Below, piece by piece: positions 22,328 through 34,554 of a stretch of 64,000 bases of DNA; positions within the stretch are counted from its first letter, which is position 1, and every line of letters begins with the position of its first letter. The notes beneath the pieces are model-generated. The model made no database searches. It was not told the origin of the DNA and was given only the letters and a program-made list of their open reading frames with translations. Source of the DNA: Herpomyces periplanetae (Eukaryota; Ascomycota; Laboulbeniomycetes; Herpomycetales; Herpomycetaceae); assembly GCA_009733715.1 (NCBI GenBank), contig WMKJ01000042.1, forward strand, positions 39,829 to 103,828. The letters are read 5' to 3'. The translations under genes were made by a program, and so were the position numbers.

Positions 22328-24937
22328 ATGGGCAATACCTCTACTAAAGAACCTCATTCTCCCTCAGCGTCTCGTTTTGAACAAAATATATCTTCACAAA
22401 ATTCACCTCCTGGCTCTACTTCAACGAATTCTCACTCTTCATCCCTCTTTCGACATGCTTCAAACTCATCTACTACCGCGCCCAACTGCTCAACTGGCGG
22501 TAGACGTCATCGCCATGACATACCATTTCTTGGCTTAGGTTACAACGGAAACGATCGTGATCAGTCCCGTTCAGAGGTAATAGAAACTCGGAGTGAACGT
22601 GAAGCTAGAAAATTACAAAAAGAGCTTGCTACACGTCAACGTGAGCGAGAAATCAGCATGAAATCCGAAACTGTCGATGGTGGTTATCTCGTCACTCTAG
22701 GCACATACACCGGAACTGAAGACTTTAACAAGAATATCGTTCGCCAGTTAATTGTATGTCATGCCCCCTAAATTTTTCATCCCCCCTCAAATTCAACTTT
22801 TGTTTGCCTTCATTCCCACTTCAATTTTTTTCCCTCTCACACCCACACACCATTATAACAGTTAATCTAACTTTTCCTAGATTGAACGCCGCTTAGCTCC
22901 CTTTTGGCGAGGCTTACATGATCATTGTAATACATGGACTGAACATCAACTTACCGCTGCCGCTCGTGGTTTACCCATTCCTCAGGCTGATGAAATCCCC
23001 CAGGAAGATTCCCTCGAACCAACGTCTTCCACCCAGGATACTTATCCCAAGATTGAGGTCCAATCTTCCGGTTACTCAACCAATATTGGACCTTCCACTA
23101 CCTTCAATTCACAAGAACCTTTCGACAATGCTTCTCCATGGGAATCTTCTTCTGCATCTCCTCCTCAATCACCTTATCCTTTACCATGCTCTTCAAATAC
23201 ACCTCCTCCACCCTTCTTTCGTAACAGATCAAAAACTCTTGCTGCCGTTTCACTCTCTCGCAATTCTTGTGATAACGATATGCTTCCTACCGAGATTAAA
23301 CTCCCCGACGAACCTTATATTAATGGACAGCGCTTAGAAGCCTTCTTGTATAAAAATGCTGAAGAATGCCCTATTTGCTTCTTATATTATCCTCCCTATT
23401 TCAATCGCACTAGATGTTGTGATCAACCCATCTGTACTGAGTGTTTTGTTCAAATAAAGCGACTCGATCCTCATCCACCTGAACATGGAACATCAGATGT
23501 AACCGGACTTGAGCCATCATCATCAAGCGTTACCAGCGCGAATGTCGGCAGTGATTATCAGTTAATATCTGAGCCAGCCTGTTGTCCATTTTGTGCTGTA
23601 TCTGATTTTGGGGTGATATACGAACCCCCCCCATTCCGTCGTGGATTTGTATACGTTAATCAAATCGGACAAACTTCACCTCGTTCTACACCAGACATAC
23701 CCGATAAAACGAAAGGAGACCCAAACACGGTTAATAATTCCGATGATTCCACTTCTGGTGGTAGACGTCGTGCTACCTCGATTTCAGCATCGGCATCTCA
23801 AGTTATAACCACCGATAAAATTCGTCCTGACTGGTCAAAGAAGTTAAATGAAGCACGCACTCATGCATTACGACGAGCCGCTGCTGCGACAGCCCTGCAC
23901 AACGCAGCGTATGTTCTTCGACAGACATCAGGTAGTCAAGAAAGTCGACTACTCTTCGGGCGACGCCGCCGACCTATACTAGGCTTAGACAACCGAGCAA
24001 ATGCCACCCATATTTCCGGACCCACGGTACCGCGATCCAGTACGTATTCTTATCCACTTCATTTATCTTTTACTGTTTAATAAACCATCTTTCGGCGCTA
24101 ATTTGTCGGTGTTTAACTACCTGCGTAATTTTTGTAGGATCATCTACATCCGAGCTATTTCCAACGCGCAATCAATCCAGTCGGTCTCGCGTAGAGGATA
24201 TCGAGGAACTCATGATGATGGAAGCCATTAGATTATCGTTAGCTGCAGAAGAAGATCGAAAGCGTCGAGAACAAGAATTACACGGATCAGATCTTATAAA
24301 TGAAACCCCGGAAGCTGATCACTTTGGTCAGTTGTTTGATGTTGATCAGTTGTCCGACATGGAGGGTAGTTCTGCTCTAAATTTTACTGAAACTGGTCAT
24401 TCACACGACGAAGAAAGCTTGACGGAACAAGTTATTTCGTCTCGCGCTGCGGCTTTGTGTAGCTCATCTGAACTTCATGAATTCTCACACAATACCGAAG
24501 AGCCTGTTCGCAGTTTGCAAAACATCAGCAATGTGCCGGTGGAGCAATGTGGACATAATACGACCCGTCCTAGTGAAATTAATTTTGAAGTAGCAAGTGA
24601 ACGGTACCGTGAGGCTGGTGAGTTTAAGTCAGTTGAATCATTGGGGGTTGGATCATCATCATCAAACTCTGGAGCGCCTCTCTCCCCGTTTTCTGCATCA
24701 ATTCCATTTCACGTTAGCTTGAACTCATTAGGGAATAAAACTTTAATGGGAAACGGGAATTTAGGTGTATTGGCTAGTAATGACGAAGGGTTATCCAGCG
24801 CTGAGGCCGGCCAAACTTTCACTAGATGCACGCTTTCAAAGGCTCAGGATTTGTGTAAGAGTCATGAAGTTACGGAACATGAGATTGCCCAGGTCAGTGA
24901 TACTGAAGATACCGTGAGTCAACGTTACTGTAGTTGA
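22328..24937 (+). CDS. SIP5: Sip5-family protein with RING-like domain and UIM-like motif
   Basis: Member of the fungal Sip5 family; yeast Sip5 interacts with Snf1 kinase and the Reg1 phosphatase subunit. Exons 22328-22753, 22881-24039 and 24138-24937 give 794 residues. The N-terminus MGNTSTKE fits N-myristoylation (Met-Gly-Asn). The family core is [20 protein letters not shown], with [10 protein letters not shown] joined to [12 protein letters not shown]. From about residue 305 comes a Cys-rich RING-like element, CPIC...[10 protein letters not shown]...CCPFC, with few histidines, so it is not a standard C3HC4 RING. After a basic Ala-rich helix, [17 protein letters not shown] (about 551-567) matches the ubiquitin-interacting-motif pattern (acidic patch, Leu, Ala, Ser). 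The C-terminal 200 residues look disordered. Ubiquitin ligase activity or binding is inference. Confidence 0.88.
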
Positions 24938-25942
24938 AAGTCTTCTGTTTGCAATTTAGCGCAAACCGGTACAAAGTATTAATCCGTCGTGGAACTCATC
25001 ATTTCATCTCATGCCGCTTATTATCAAAGAGTTTTGGAGTTCTACGGAGGAGGATCAATCGGTTTAGTGAACAGTTTGGGTAATTCGAGTTAAACTTTAC
25101 CGTGAAACTTTGGTTGACCGACTGCACGGTCGCACATTTTGCATGTCTGGTGGTGCAAATTCGATAAAAACTGATATCTCCGCAATCCTCTCGATACATC
25201 GTTCGACCAGATGGCACAATTATTCATTCTCACGTCGCATGGTCTATTCGGTTGTTTTGTCTGAGCACGCACGCATGCACGCACCCGCAAACTCGCACAT
25301 CATCGCAGCATCATTTGTTCAGTAAAAGCCGTTCGTCAAGTCTGGGAACCATCACAGATGTGCGATGGACATTTCGATCTGCGTCGTGAGAAAATTAGTA
25401 CATTTAGTTGACCATTTACTTTTATACACCCACACCACGACTCATCGATCGACTTATGTCATTTTCATGAGTGAAAATATGTAGCCTGTTACACGGCCGT
25501 CGTACCTGTATTCTCATATTCGTACAGTTCTTTTTATTGTGTATCATGTATACGAGCATATGTGTGTACATGCATGCGTGTTTACAGATTAACGGCGTAC
25601 TTCATCCTCGCGCTGGCGATTACATTGACGAAAGCAAAGTTCATGAACAAACAGTATTCTTATACATATATAATAACTGTCCAAAGTCATAATCGTGGTT
25701 AAGGTAACTTTATCCTACATAATTTCACTCCCCATAAACCGAGCCATGTACATAAGGCGGGCGGGCGCACACGCTTGCTCCCGTATACATTAAGCAATTA
25801 TAATGCACACTAGTATTATCATACAAAAACGTTAAACGAAAGTTTCGCCATCGTTAAACTTGATGCACGTACAAATGACCAGTAGAGATAATGGATCAAA
25901 CATGCATACAAAAGTAAGTAAACCGAACACCGTATTCACAAT
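24938..25942. other. Convergent intergenic region, about 1 kb
   Basis: This holds the 3' flanks of two convergent genes. It includes a stretch rich in GCACGCATGCACGC-like alternation (about 25,260-25,295). No supported gene or RNA. Confidence 0.5.
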
Positions 25943-28900
25943 CTACGCAGCGTACGCATGTGAGTGATGTTGCTGTTGCTGATGTTGGTGCTGGTGTTGC
26001 GAATGGGAATGAGAATGGGGGTTAACATAGTGAGGAAGACGACGTGAAAGTGCCGATGCTGCAAGTAAAGTTTGTGGAGACCGAGTACGAGGCGGTTTAA
26101 CGTCAACATCGTTAGCGAAGCGAACGTGAGCCGTCTGAGAAACTTGTGGTGAACTACTTGAATTTAGTGAAATTGACGATCTTCGTCCAATGTGCTTCAT
26201 TTCTCCCGGATGAGATGGTAACCAAGCTGCCGTCCCCGCCGGTATTGATACTCGAGATGCCGTTGGTCCATTTTGAACTATACTCGATACCCGTTTATAT
26301 GCACGCTGTTGCGCTGAACTGTGCGATGAAGACAATGCTGCTGCTGCCGATGAAGTTGGGGCTACATTAGCTTTTGATACTGCTGGCGTGCGTAAAAATT
26401 GGTTAGCTGATGCTAGTGAATTGGTCAAGGACTCCAAGCTAGATAACATTTTAATATCTTGTCTTGTAAAGTTTGCTGAATTGGCCGCCAAACTTTGTAT
26501 TCGTTCAATCTGTGGTTTGTGTTGAATCGCGGTAGCGTACACTTTATCACCCGCATTAACCGTAGTCATTGTACCCGTTGCAAGTGGTTGCTGAACAGTT
26601 TTTTTTCGCGGCAAGGATAGCGGTGCCGGTGCAGGAACCGTTGCCATAATTGATGGTGTTGATACAGCCATGGTTAACGGCGGAACTGCACTAACTGATG
26701 GTGCATGAGAAGTTTGAGCCGTCAAAGGATACGCATGAGAGTGTACTCTAAGTGGTGCCGGCATTTGTACAGGTATCTTGGTTAACATTTGATATGCTGA
26801 TACCGATGGCGATGTACTTTGACTTCTTGACTGTAATAATGCAGATTGTGCTGAAGATCCAGAATAATTTTGCCCCGTAATGGAACTGACTGTAGACTGT
26901 GGAGCAGGTGGTAAGGGGAAATTCGGTGGTGGCCCTAACTCATCATTAAGTATTGCCGCGTCATTCAATTCAAAGCGAACCGTCGATTTTTTTCGTTTAC
27001 TCGTATTCTTGCGAGTCACACTTTTTTGCCTAGTCGGCTTCGAAGTTCCACTTATCTCGTTATCATTACTCGTAGAAATATAACGTCCAGTTGAACCACT
27101 TTCTTCCGAATTTGTTAACGTTAACGGTAATGGAGACTGTACAATTCGAGAGTACCGTCGTTCCCGTGATGAATTAGTCGGAGCTGGTGTTAGTCGAATT
27201 CTATTAGATACATGACGCCCTGATCCACGACTTTCCGTTGATGGACTAGAATTGCTCTTAGCCGTAAGTGGCGTTTCGAATGGTATTTCGTTAACGCTAC
27301 TCGACGGTGTTGGTACACCCGACTCCGTGGAACGTATATTAACGGGATTATTATCTGACGGTGTTAACGTTTTATCTGAATTCTCTTTTACTGGGGTCGT
27401 TATCATCACAAAATCTGCTAAATCCGGCGTTAATGGACCCGATGTTGTGGATGACGCTGGGCTCGGGGGTGCTAAAGGAATCTCTCGAACTGGTGACAAA
27501 TTACTCGTTAATCCCCCCGTCACTGGATGATTAAATCCTGTTGAACTTGTGCGCCATGAACGGGAAATGCGTGTTTTACGAAATCTATTCGCAAAATGCA
27601 GCGCCTGCGTAAACGTTCGAGATGATTTATCCGACTGTCCTCTTGTAGTAGTTTGTGATCTTATTCCCAGTGGCGACGTGTTCGTAGACCCCGGTTGATG
27701 AACTAACGGTGCTGACAATGTTGATGACGATGATAATGTTGACGACGATGATGACGATGATGAAACTGTATTCTTTAATGATGATCCTGACTTTGACACA
27801 CTCAAAGCCTTGGGAACAAGAGATGTGTCGTATGTTCCCACACCTCCCCGTTCGAACCCTGAACCTTCCACTACAATTAGTGGATCAATTTGACTCACAG
27901 AATCTCTCAATGATGGTAATGATACTTTCGCCAAACCATCAGTAACCCATTCTCCAGACGGCCTCGGTGCTGATGTAAATTGATATGATGGATTAGATCG
28001 TAAAGGCTGTAAAGCTAATGGCACCGTTGACGCAATATTGATGTCGGGCAATACTACAGGTGGACTTTTAGATTTACCCCGATCATCAGATGGTGTTACT
28101 GGATCCTTCACTTTAACGGAACTTTCTATTTCCAAATTTTGAGAGGATTCTGATGCCGTGTTAATAGTAGCTGCGGGTATCCCTTGTGTATTCCCGTTTT
28201 TAACAAGTGCAAGCATTGGTCCACTAGTGGGTGATGCACTAACACTTCTGCGTTTCTTCACTGATGCCGATTTTGCTACTAACTTGGAAGATTCAAAAGG
28301 TGATTTAGAAATTGACGGTTTTCTCGCAACTGATGCCCTACTAACAATAGTATCCTTGTTCAATCTAGTCGTTCTATTAATTCCGGGGGGTAATGGTGGG
28401 AGAGACCTGTTAGGTGGAGGAGAAGGAGGTACAGGGGGTAAATGTATTGCAGGATGAACTTTTACGGATGAAGACCGAGTCAAAGTTTTAGATGTGGAAG
28501 AATGATTTGAATCCGTGTTTGATTGGTCAAGCACATATTCGATTTGTTGACGTGCGGACGGTAATAATAAAGACAGGGGACGAGAAGATGTAGGGGGACG
28601 AGGTATAGGAATAGTAAGTTTCTTCCGTGACGGTAAAACGGGTTTTGATAATGACTTTTGTGGTGGCTCCAATCGCGCTATTTTTTTACCTTTCGTGTCA
28701 GGGGGTGTAGAACCGTCAACTGTAGCACTAATTCCGGGTATTGTAGATTGAGATATTAGCGAAGTAAATTCTTGAGGAATGAAGAAAACTGAAGTACGAT
28801 GGGAGAAGCTATCACTGGTTTCCATTATACTAGAACATCTGGATGTATTACTTGAATTGAAAGACTGCCGTAACCGTGCGTGAACCCGAGGGGTGCCAGG

Positions 28901-30133
28901 CGGAGATAAAAATTTTGGTGGATTTCCTAGTACAATTTCAAATGTTGGATGAGATGAATCTTGGGATTCCGAAATAACAATCTCTTCGCTCACACGAGGC
29001 ATAATATCAACCACTGTATCACGCTTCATAAGTAACATAGTACTACTGGAACCAGATTCTGCAACCTCTACTGGAGATGGCTTAGGCTGTGTTGGAGAAG
29101 ACACAGGGGAATGTGATGATGAGGAAGAGGAGGAGGAAAAGTGACTGAGAGTGACAAAAGGATTCGACCGGAATTCTGCGTATGGATTGGAAGGATCGGA
29201 AATGTGTTGAGGGCGAATCAGGTCAGACTGGCTCATCGTTGAGTACGTTGACGAGTTTCTGTCAGACGTATTTAAGGGAAGAACCATAGATTCCCGCCTT
29301 GCAGGCAAAGATGACATATAGGATGGCTTTGACGGATCAAATACCGTTGGGAAGTCTACTGGTGTAGTAGCTGAAATATTTGAAGTTTGAGGTTCTGGAG
29401 ATGAGGAGGAAAGGGGAAGGGTAACGTGAGAATCCGGTGGAGAAACTGGAGGGGGAGGTGAAGTCGATGATGGGGAGTGTATTTCCTCAACTGACGACGT
29501 ATATGGTGGTGGTACACCTTGTGGTTGCGTAGCATTCCGGTTCAACTCAATGACATTTTGGAACATAACACTAAATCGCTCCAGCTCAGGTTCGGGAATA
29601 GAAACGGAAATACGAAAATGAGGGGGATTAGTTGTAGTGGTGGTAAGTGATATTTGGGATGGTTGTGAAGATGAATAATTCCTATCAGATATAGAAATAC
29701 GTGACGATCTTGAGAGAAGAATGGACGAAGTTTGTGAGGATTGAGGTTTCAGTTGATCCTTAAAAGAGATTGACGGCAACAGTGAGCTGTCTACAGACGA
29801 TGAAATATTTGACTTTTTCTTCAGGATGGTAGAAATAAGATTGCGACGGGAATCAGGAGAAAGCATTTGGGGCGGTGTGGTACGTTCGATGAAAATTCCA
29901 TTGTGAAGGGGAATATTTAATTCTTCCGTAAAAGATTGATGTATTGAGGAAGAATTGACGGGAGAAGCAGCTCGCAAGGGAGAAAATTTCTCTAAGTCGG
30001 GAGTAGGCTTGGCTAATGGAGGAACCGGAGGAACGACTCTTTCATAGCGTGAGGGGGTCGAATTTTGAGCAGCAATAGAAGTGTTTTTGGATTTTGAGCG
30101 AGAGCCCTTGGACCAGTTAACGAGCCAAACCAT
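25943..30133 (-). CDS. Giant Ser/Pro-rich disordered protein with His/Gln tail
   Basis: One uninterrupted reading frame of 1,396 residues, remarkable in a window where most genes have introns. I do not recognise a named domain. The sequence is dominated by Ser, Pro and Thr, with many SP/TP sites and proline-rich segments (for example VPPVPPLAKPTP and PPVPPSPPPNRSLPPLPPG) that could bind SH3 or WW domains. Two pieces look more ordered. One is FRISVSIPEPELERFSVMFQ, near residues 170-190, resembling a short ERYSVMF-type motif I associate with uncharacterised fungal proteins. The other is a basic patch, KRKKSTVRFELNDAA. The C-terminus is HSHSHSQHQHQHQQQQHHSH-like. The N-terminus MVWLVNWSKG has no signal peptide. 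A signalling or polarity scaffold is possible but not shown. Opposite-strand open frames inside it are shadows. Confidence 0.85.
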   Translation of the reverse strand: MVWLVNWSKGSRSKSKNTSIAAQNSTPSRYERVVPPVPPLAKPTPDLEKFSPLRAASPVNSSSIHQSFTEELNIPLHNGIFIERTTPPQMLSPDSRRNLISTILKKKSNISSSVDSSLLPSISFKDQLKPQSSQTSSILLSRSSRISISDRNYSSSQPSQISLTTTTTNPPHFRISVSIPEPELERFSVMFQNVIELNRNATQPQGVPPPYTSSVEEIHSPSSTSPPPPVSPPDSHVTLPLSSSSPEPQTSNISATTPVDFPTVFDPSKPSYMSSLPARRESMVLPLNTSDRNSSTYSTMSQSDLIRPQHISDPSNPYAEFRSNPFVTLSHFSSSSSSSSHSPVSSPTQPKPSPVEVAESGSSSTMLLMKRDTVVDIMPRVSEEIVISESQDSSHPTFEIVLGNPPKFLSPPGTPRVHARLRQSFNSSNTSRCSSIMETSDSFSHRTSVFFIPQEFTSLISQSTIPGISATVDGSTPPDTKGKKIARLEPPQKSLSKPVLPSRKKLTIPIPRPPTSSRPLSLLLPSARQQIEYVLDQSNTDSNHSSTSKTLTRSSSVKVHPAIHLPPVPPSPPPNRSLPPLPPGINRTTRLNKDTIVSRASVARKPSISKSPFESSKLVAKSASVKKRRSVSASPTSGPMLALVKNGNTQGIPAATINTASESSQNLEIESSVKVKDPVTPSDDRGKSKSPPVVLPDINIASTVPLALQPLRSNPSYQFTSAPRPSGEWVTDGLAKVSLPSLRDSVSQIDPLIVVEGSGFERGGVGTYDTSLVPKALSVSKSGSSLKNTVSSSSSSSSTLSSSSTLSAPLVHQPGSTNTSPLGIRSQTTTRGQSDKSSRTFTQALHFANRFRKTRISRSWRTSSTGFNHPVTGGLTSNLSPVREIPLAPPSPASSTTSGPLTPDLADFVMITTPVKENSDKTLTPSDNNPVNIRSTESGVPTPSSSVNEIPFETPLTAKSNSSPSTESRGSGRHVSNRIRLTPAPTNSSRERRYSRIVQSPLPLTLTNSEESGSTGRYISTSNDNEISGTSKPTRQKSVTRKNTSKRKKSTVRFELNDAAILNDELGPPPNFPLPPAPQSTVSSITGQNYSGSSAQSALLQSRSQSTSPSVSAYQMLTKIPVQMPAPLRVHSHAYPLTAQTSHAPSVSAVPPLTMAVSTPSIMATVPAPAPLSLPRKKTVQQPLATGTMTTVNAGDKVYATAIQHKPQIERIQSLAANSANFTRQDIKMLSSLESLTNSLASANQFLRTPAVSKANVAPTSSAAAALSSSHSSAQQRAYKRVSSIVQNGPTASRVSIPAGTAAWLPSHPGEMKHIGRRSSISLNSSSSPQVSQTAHVRFANDVDVKPPRTRSPQTLLAASALSRRLPHYVNPHSHSHSQHQHQHQQQQHHSHAYAA

Positions 30134-31432
30134 GATGGTAATATTATTCGCAAATATTCAGCGGACCGGAGGAAAGAAAGGTATACGAGTGGATATAAAG
30201 GTAAACGTAGTTAAAGATTTGGAATTAAAGATGCCCTAGAGGTAAGCTTAAGGATGAAGAAAGTGCAGACGAAATAGAATTGGGATGGAGCTGAGTAGAG
30301 TTAGAGGAAAAAGTGGGCGAAAGTAGAAGCAAAAAAAAAGTATAAGAATACGGGTAGAGAGAAGTGGTAAAGTAGAAAAAAAATTAAGGCAAAGAGTTGA
30401 AATGATAAGAGAATGCAGAAGGTGAAGAAAAACGAGTGAAAGTGAGAAATAAGAGGGTCAAAATAGGGATAAGAGAAGAATAAAGTATGAAGGGGAAAAC
30501 AGATCGAGAAAAAGGCGGAGGAGGTTGTCTTGTGAGTTTACCGACAGAAAGGGGAAGGGCAAGTTAAAAGAGAGGATTGAAAGGAGGATTTACGACGATC
30601 AAATAGGCTTACAGTTCTAATTCCTTAGAACAACCAAAAATTGAGCCAAATTAACACAAATGACGGTGGATAGCGAAGCAAAGAGTAATTTAGACAGTAG
30701 TAGACCAATGTTAAGGTAACTTAGGTGTGATTTGGAAGGGGACTTGCCTGGTTCAGCGAAATTCAGGTAGAGGATGAAATGTATTCCTTCAGATCCTGCA
30801 TAGAATAAACAATATCGGAACGGTGAGGAGAGCAAAAAGGATTTAGATAAGAGTAGAGTGGGTAACAGAATGACAAGTCGTGTTGGGAAGCATAAACATG
30901 TAAAAGTCGAACTGGAGAAGGGATTGAAGCTATGAGCAAATGAAATAATTAAGAAGAATTCATACTGATAGCAAACCCGCGACAGTTTGGCGCAACGGGT
31001 ATAGGCGAAAGGACAGAAAAGGAATCATGATAGGGGAGAATTGAGAAAGATGAGACGAGACGAGGGGAAGAAGGGGGAACGTGATAAGGCTGAATTTGTT
31101 GAGACGATCCAGCCCTATGCGCACTCGAAACATGGGGTGCATATGGTGCGAGGAAGGTGCATATTTAGGAAAGCACAATGGGTAGGACTGTTGCGCATGA
31201 CGCAGGGTCAAGAGAAGTGGAAGAGTGGATGAAGTGATTGGGATGATGGGAGAGAATTGTAAGGATTGGAGAGGAGCGTGGAAGAGATTAAAAGATTAGG
31301 AGATGTGTAATGGAAAGGCCAGATAACAGCAAAGTTGTAAATAGTTATTGGTTTGTAAAGGGTTGCTATATTCTTGATATGGAAACGTAAACAGTAAAGA
31401 GAGTAATACGTCGATAACTTGGCACAGCACTA
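30134..31432. other. Purine-rich intergenic region, about 1.3 kb
   Basis: The plus strand from about 30,180 to 31,300 is very rich in A and G, so the minus strand is CT-rich: a long candidate leader/promoter for the Ser/Pro-rich gene. The part nearest 31,433 is the 3' flank of ARP5. Open frames at 30617-30835 and 30960-31211 are composition-driven and unsupported. Confidence 0.5.
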
Positions 31433-33836
31433 TCAACCATCATAATCGTATTCCTTACGGTAATCACTGCCAAATTCATTATATTCTGCACGACTGACAA
31501 ATGTACGCTTGGATTCTTCACATCTCGCCCACTCCGATGCACCTTTCCAAGAGTCTAATACCCCATCTTCACCCTTTCTCACATTCATTTTGATTTCACA
31601 CGGTAAAACTTCACGCAGCTCTTTTTCAATCCTTTCTTTGAATCCTTTCATCTCGCTGTACCCTCCACAAAGATAAATATCTTCTACTATTGCATTTTTA
31701 TCCTTTTCATCACTTTCAATATAATCTCTTAATATTCTTTCAGCAATTTCAATAATGCCCGCTTGATCCAAGCCTACAATGTTAGGCTGGAAAAGTACTT
31801 CCCCAACTCGAATACGCTCAATATTAATGTGTAATTGATGCTTTTCTTTGATTCCCAAAGAAACATTAGGCCACCCACCCCGCAAAAATTTGTTCATAAT
31901 ACATTCTCTCCAATCTTCCTCTCCTCCCCCCCCTAGATTGTCTTCGGTAAAATTGGGATCATATTCCAGTAATTCCATTTCTACTTTTCTTAGACTTGCC
32001 GCTAAATCTTCCTCCTCATCTTCATCACTCTGTTCCATGCTTCCCTGAACTTGGCGGTAAACGCTCCAATCAGAATCATCCGCTCCAAATGTATCATCAT
32101 CACCTTCACCTCCTTTTCTCCTTCTCCTCTTCTTATTAGGTATATCCCATGCTAGATTAGCTATAGTTTTCATTCTTTTCTGATGAAATGCAGATTTTCG
32201 ATTCCCCACCTCCGCTTTCATCTTCTCCTTCTGTCGAATCTTCTCTAATATCTCCATGCGTGCTGTTCTTCGCCCCTCTAGCCATTCCTCTAAATTGTTC
32301 TCCCGTTTTTCTCGGTCAATCCGCTCTTCCTCTGCTAGTCTTTCCTCTTCCCGCTTTTTTTCCGCTTTAGCTCTAACTCTTGCTTCCCAATTTAATTTAT
32401 TAAGTCTTTGCTGCCTCTTTTGTTTAACTTCCTCCTCATCAAGCTCCTCATCCGCGATATCAAGCAAGGGAAAGCTAGGTATTACTTCCTCACCCTCATC
32501 TTCACCTCCTCCTCCCTTTTTAATTCCACGCTCCAACTCCTTAATTCTACTCATTAACTCTCCCGCGTCTCTTAAGTCTTCTTCTTCTAAAACTTTTAAA
32601 CTCTCTCGTTTACTTAACCCTTCTATATGATTGGCTATGTTTTTATAATACCTTAACTTTTCCTCTTTTTGCAAGAGTTTTTCCATTCTAGCTTTAGCTG
32701 CTTGCTCCTGTAATCTTCGTCCACTTTCTCGTCGCCTTTCGGCGGCACGTGCAAGCTCTTCTTCGCTTTTTTCAATCACTACTTGCTCAACATAAGGGTG
32801 CTGAATTACTCGATCTCGCTTTTCTAATCCTTGCCAGTCGAGAAACCTCTCTAATTCACTTAAATAGTCGTGTGAAACGTAGCAATGTTCGGTAACAAGA
32901 TCATTCGCATGTATCTCGCTAATTTTCCCGGGAAAACTAGAGTATTTTAGCTTCATTAACTTTAGTAGGTAATCTGCACAATGAAATCTCCCCCAATTCA
33001 AGCGTGAAGCTTGTCCAAGCATGGCCTTCCCGTTTAATACCGGTATCAGGTTAGTGCTGGAGTATGAAGATGAAATTACCAAGCCCGACCGACCCTTATT
33101 GTATCGATAAGAAAAAAGGGAATCTACCCCATACGCCACTCGTGGTGCTCCGTAACATTCGAATAAGATCTCCGACATGGTAGAATGCGTATAGTCAAAA
33201 TTTCCCACGGGTTCCGTTATTAAAACTCCGCGTCCGATTCCACCTGACTCATTTCCATTAATTCCCATTTTCAGAAAAATGTAATCCAATACACCCTCCA
33301 TAACGTCCCAATTGCTAATAATATTGCTGCCAGGTTCGTAGGCATTTTTTGCCTGCCCACGCGCGGTTCCATCCGCGTAAATGTCATTACCCACAAATGC
33401 GTAACTTCGATTAAATTTTCGTTCCCTGTACCGAGCCAGCAAAGGGGGAAAAGTTAATCTAGGAAGTTGGTCGAATGACCATCCCGCTCGAACATTATAC
33501 GATCCTGAATTTACGTTAATTAAATTATTATCTTGTTCTTTAACCGTAAAATCTCCCTTAATTTTAAAGGGCATCCATCCAAGTATATACTACTTGACGA
33601 TTTCCACTCAAGTACACATACATATATATTAACCTGGCTCCCGTAAGAGATATCAAAAACTACATAAATTTTCTCATGTACTAACCATTATCGATTACAA
33701 TTACAGAATCACTGTTACTAAGGTTGTAGCCTTCTGTATCAATATCTTTATATCCAATGAAAGGAACATCCGACAGCATCCAGATCTTCTCTGGAGCAGG
33801 GGGTGGGGGTATCGTAACTTTCACCGTCGCGGACAT
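31433..33836 (-). CDS. ARP5: Actin-related protein Arp5, INO80 chromatin remodeller subunit
   Basis: Arp5 (with Ies6) grips the nucleosome within the INO80 complex and is needed for sliding. Exons 33686-33836 and 31433-33504 (181-base intron, donor GTTAGT) give 740 residues. The join restores VIVIDNGSYNVRAGWS, the first phosphate-binding loop of the actin fold. The fold continues with ISNWDVMEGVLDYIF, RGVLITEPVGN, ILFECYGAPRVAYGVDSLFS and the second loop SGLVISSSYSSTNLIPV. An insertion of about 300 charged residues follows (Glu/Lys/Arg coiled coil, then acidic DEDEEED), as expected for Arp5. The C-terminal actin part is GGWPNVSLGIKEK, IAERILRDYI, DIYLCGGYSEMKGF and SWKGASEWA. It lies head-to-head with the EB1 gene, 718 bases between starts. 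Confidence 0.95.
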
Positions 33837-34554
33837 ACTAGTAAATGCATGTAAAATAATAGTGTCGTGAAGAATTCTTCAATTTTCCCCCCGAAATAAA
33901 TGAATATGATAACCGGATCAACTACAAGTAATCATTATGGATAATAAAATCATTTCATCGACTACAAAATTATTTTCATCACGATACACCAGCCTTCTTG
34001 CGTGTAACGAGTCCACTCATTATATAATCAAAGAGATCCGAATGGGTGACGGAACAAGTTAACGATAAAGTAAGGATAAGGGTCTAACAAGTAAAGGATA
34101 ATAGTTGAAAGTGTAGATGTCTGAAAAAAACCGTAATAAATTAATTGCAGCAATCCTTTAGGCAGATTATTTTCAATCAATCTTGCTTGTACAATAATTT
34201 TCCATAGCAATTAATCTTTTCATGTCCCACTCTTAATGCACTTAGCCCGGTAAAATTACATTTTGCACGGAACTTAGTCAGCATCGGGTAATTATCGGGG
34301 AAAACGGTAGGATGATTAATTATCCGGAATAGCACACAATCAGCTGACTAGTGGTTTGAAGGGACAAATCAGCGGATGGGCTCGTGGGGAAACAAATTGA
34401 GCGGTTAACGTTTACGCATCACGAAGGGATTTTTTTTCTTTGATACATCGGTAGGCAAATTTTGGCCATTTGATTGTGCGTGAACCAATTATTGTATTGC
34501 TTAAATATTAGATATATCGCGTTAGTTTACTTGAATTTACAAGTATAAAAAGTC
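33837..34554. promoter_or_regulatory. Divergent promoter region of ARP5 and the EB1 gene
   Basis: 718 bases between two divergent starts. AT-rich, with no CACGTG box and no clear CT-rich leader on either side. The only open frame (34028-34210, minus) is short and unsupported. Confidence 0.5.
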
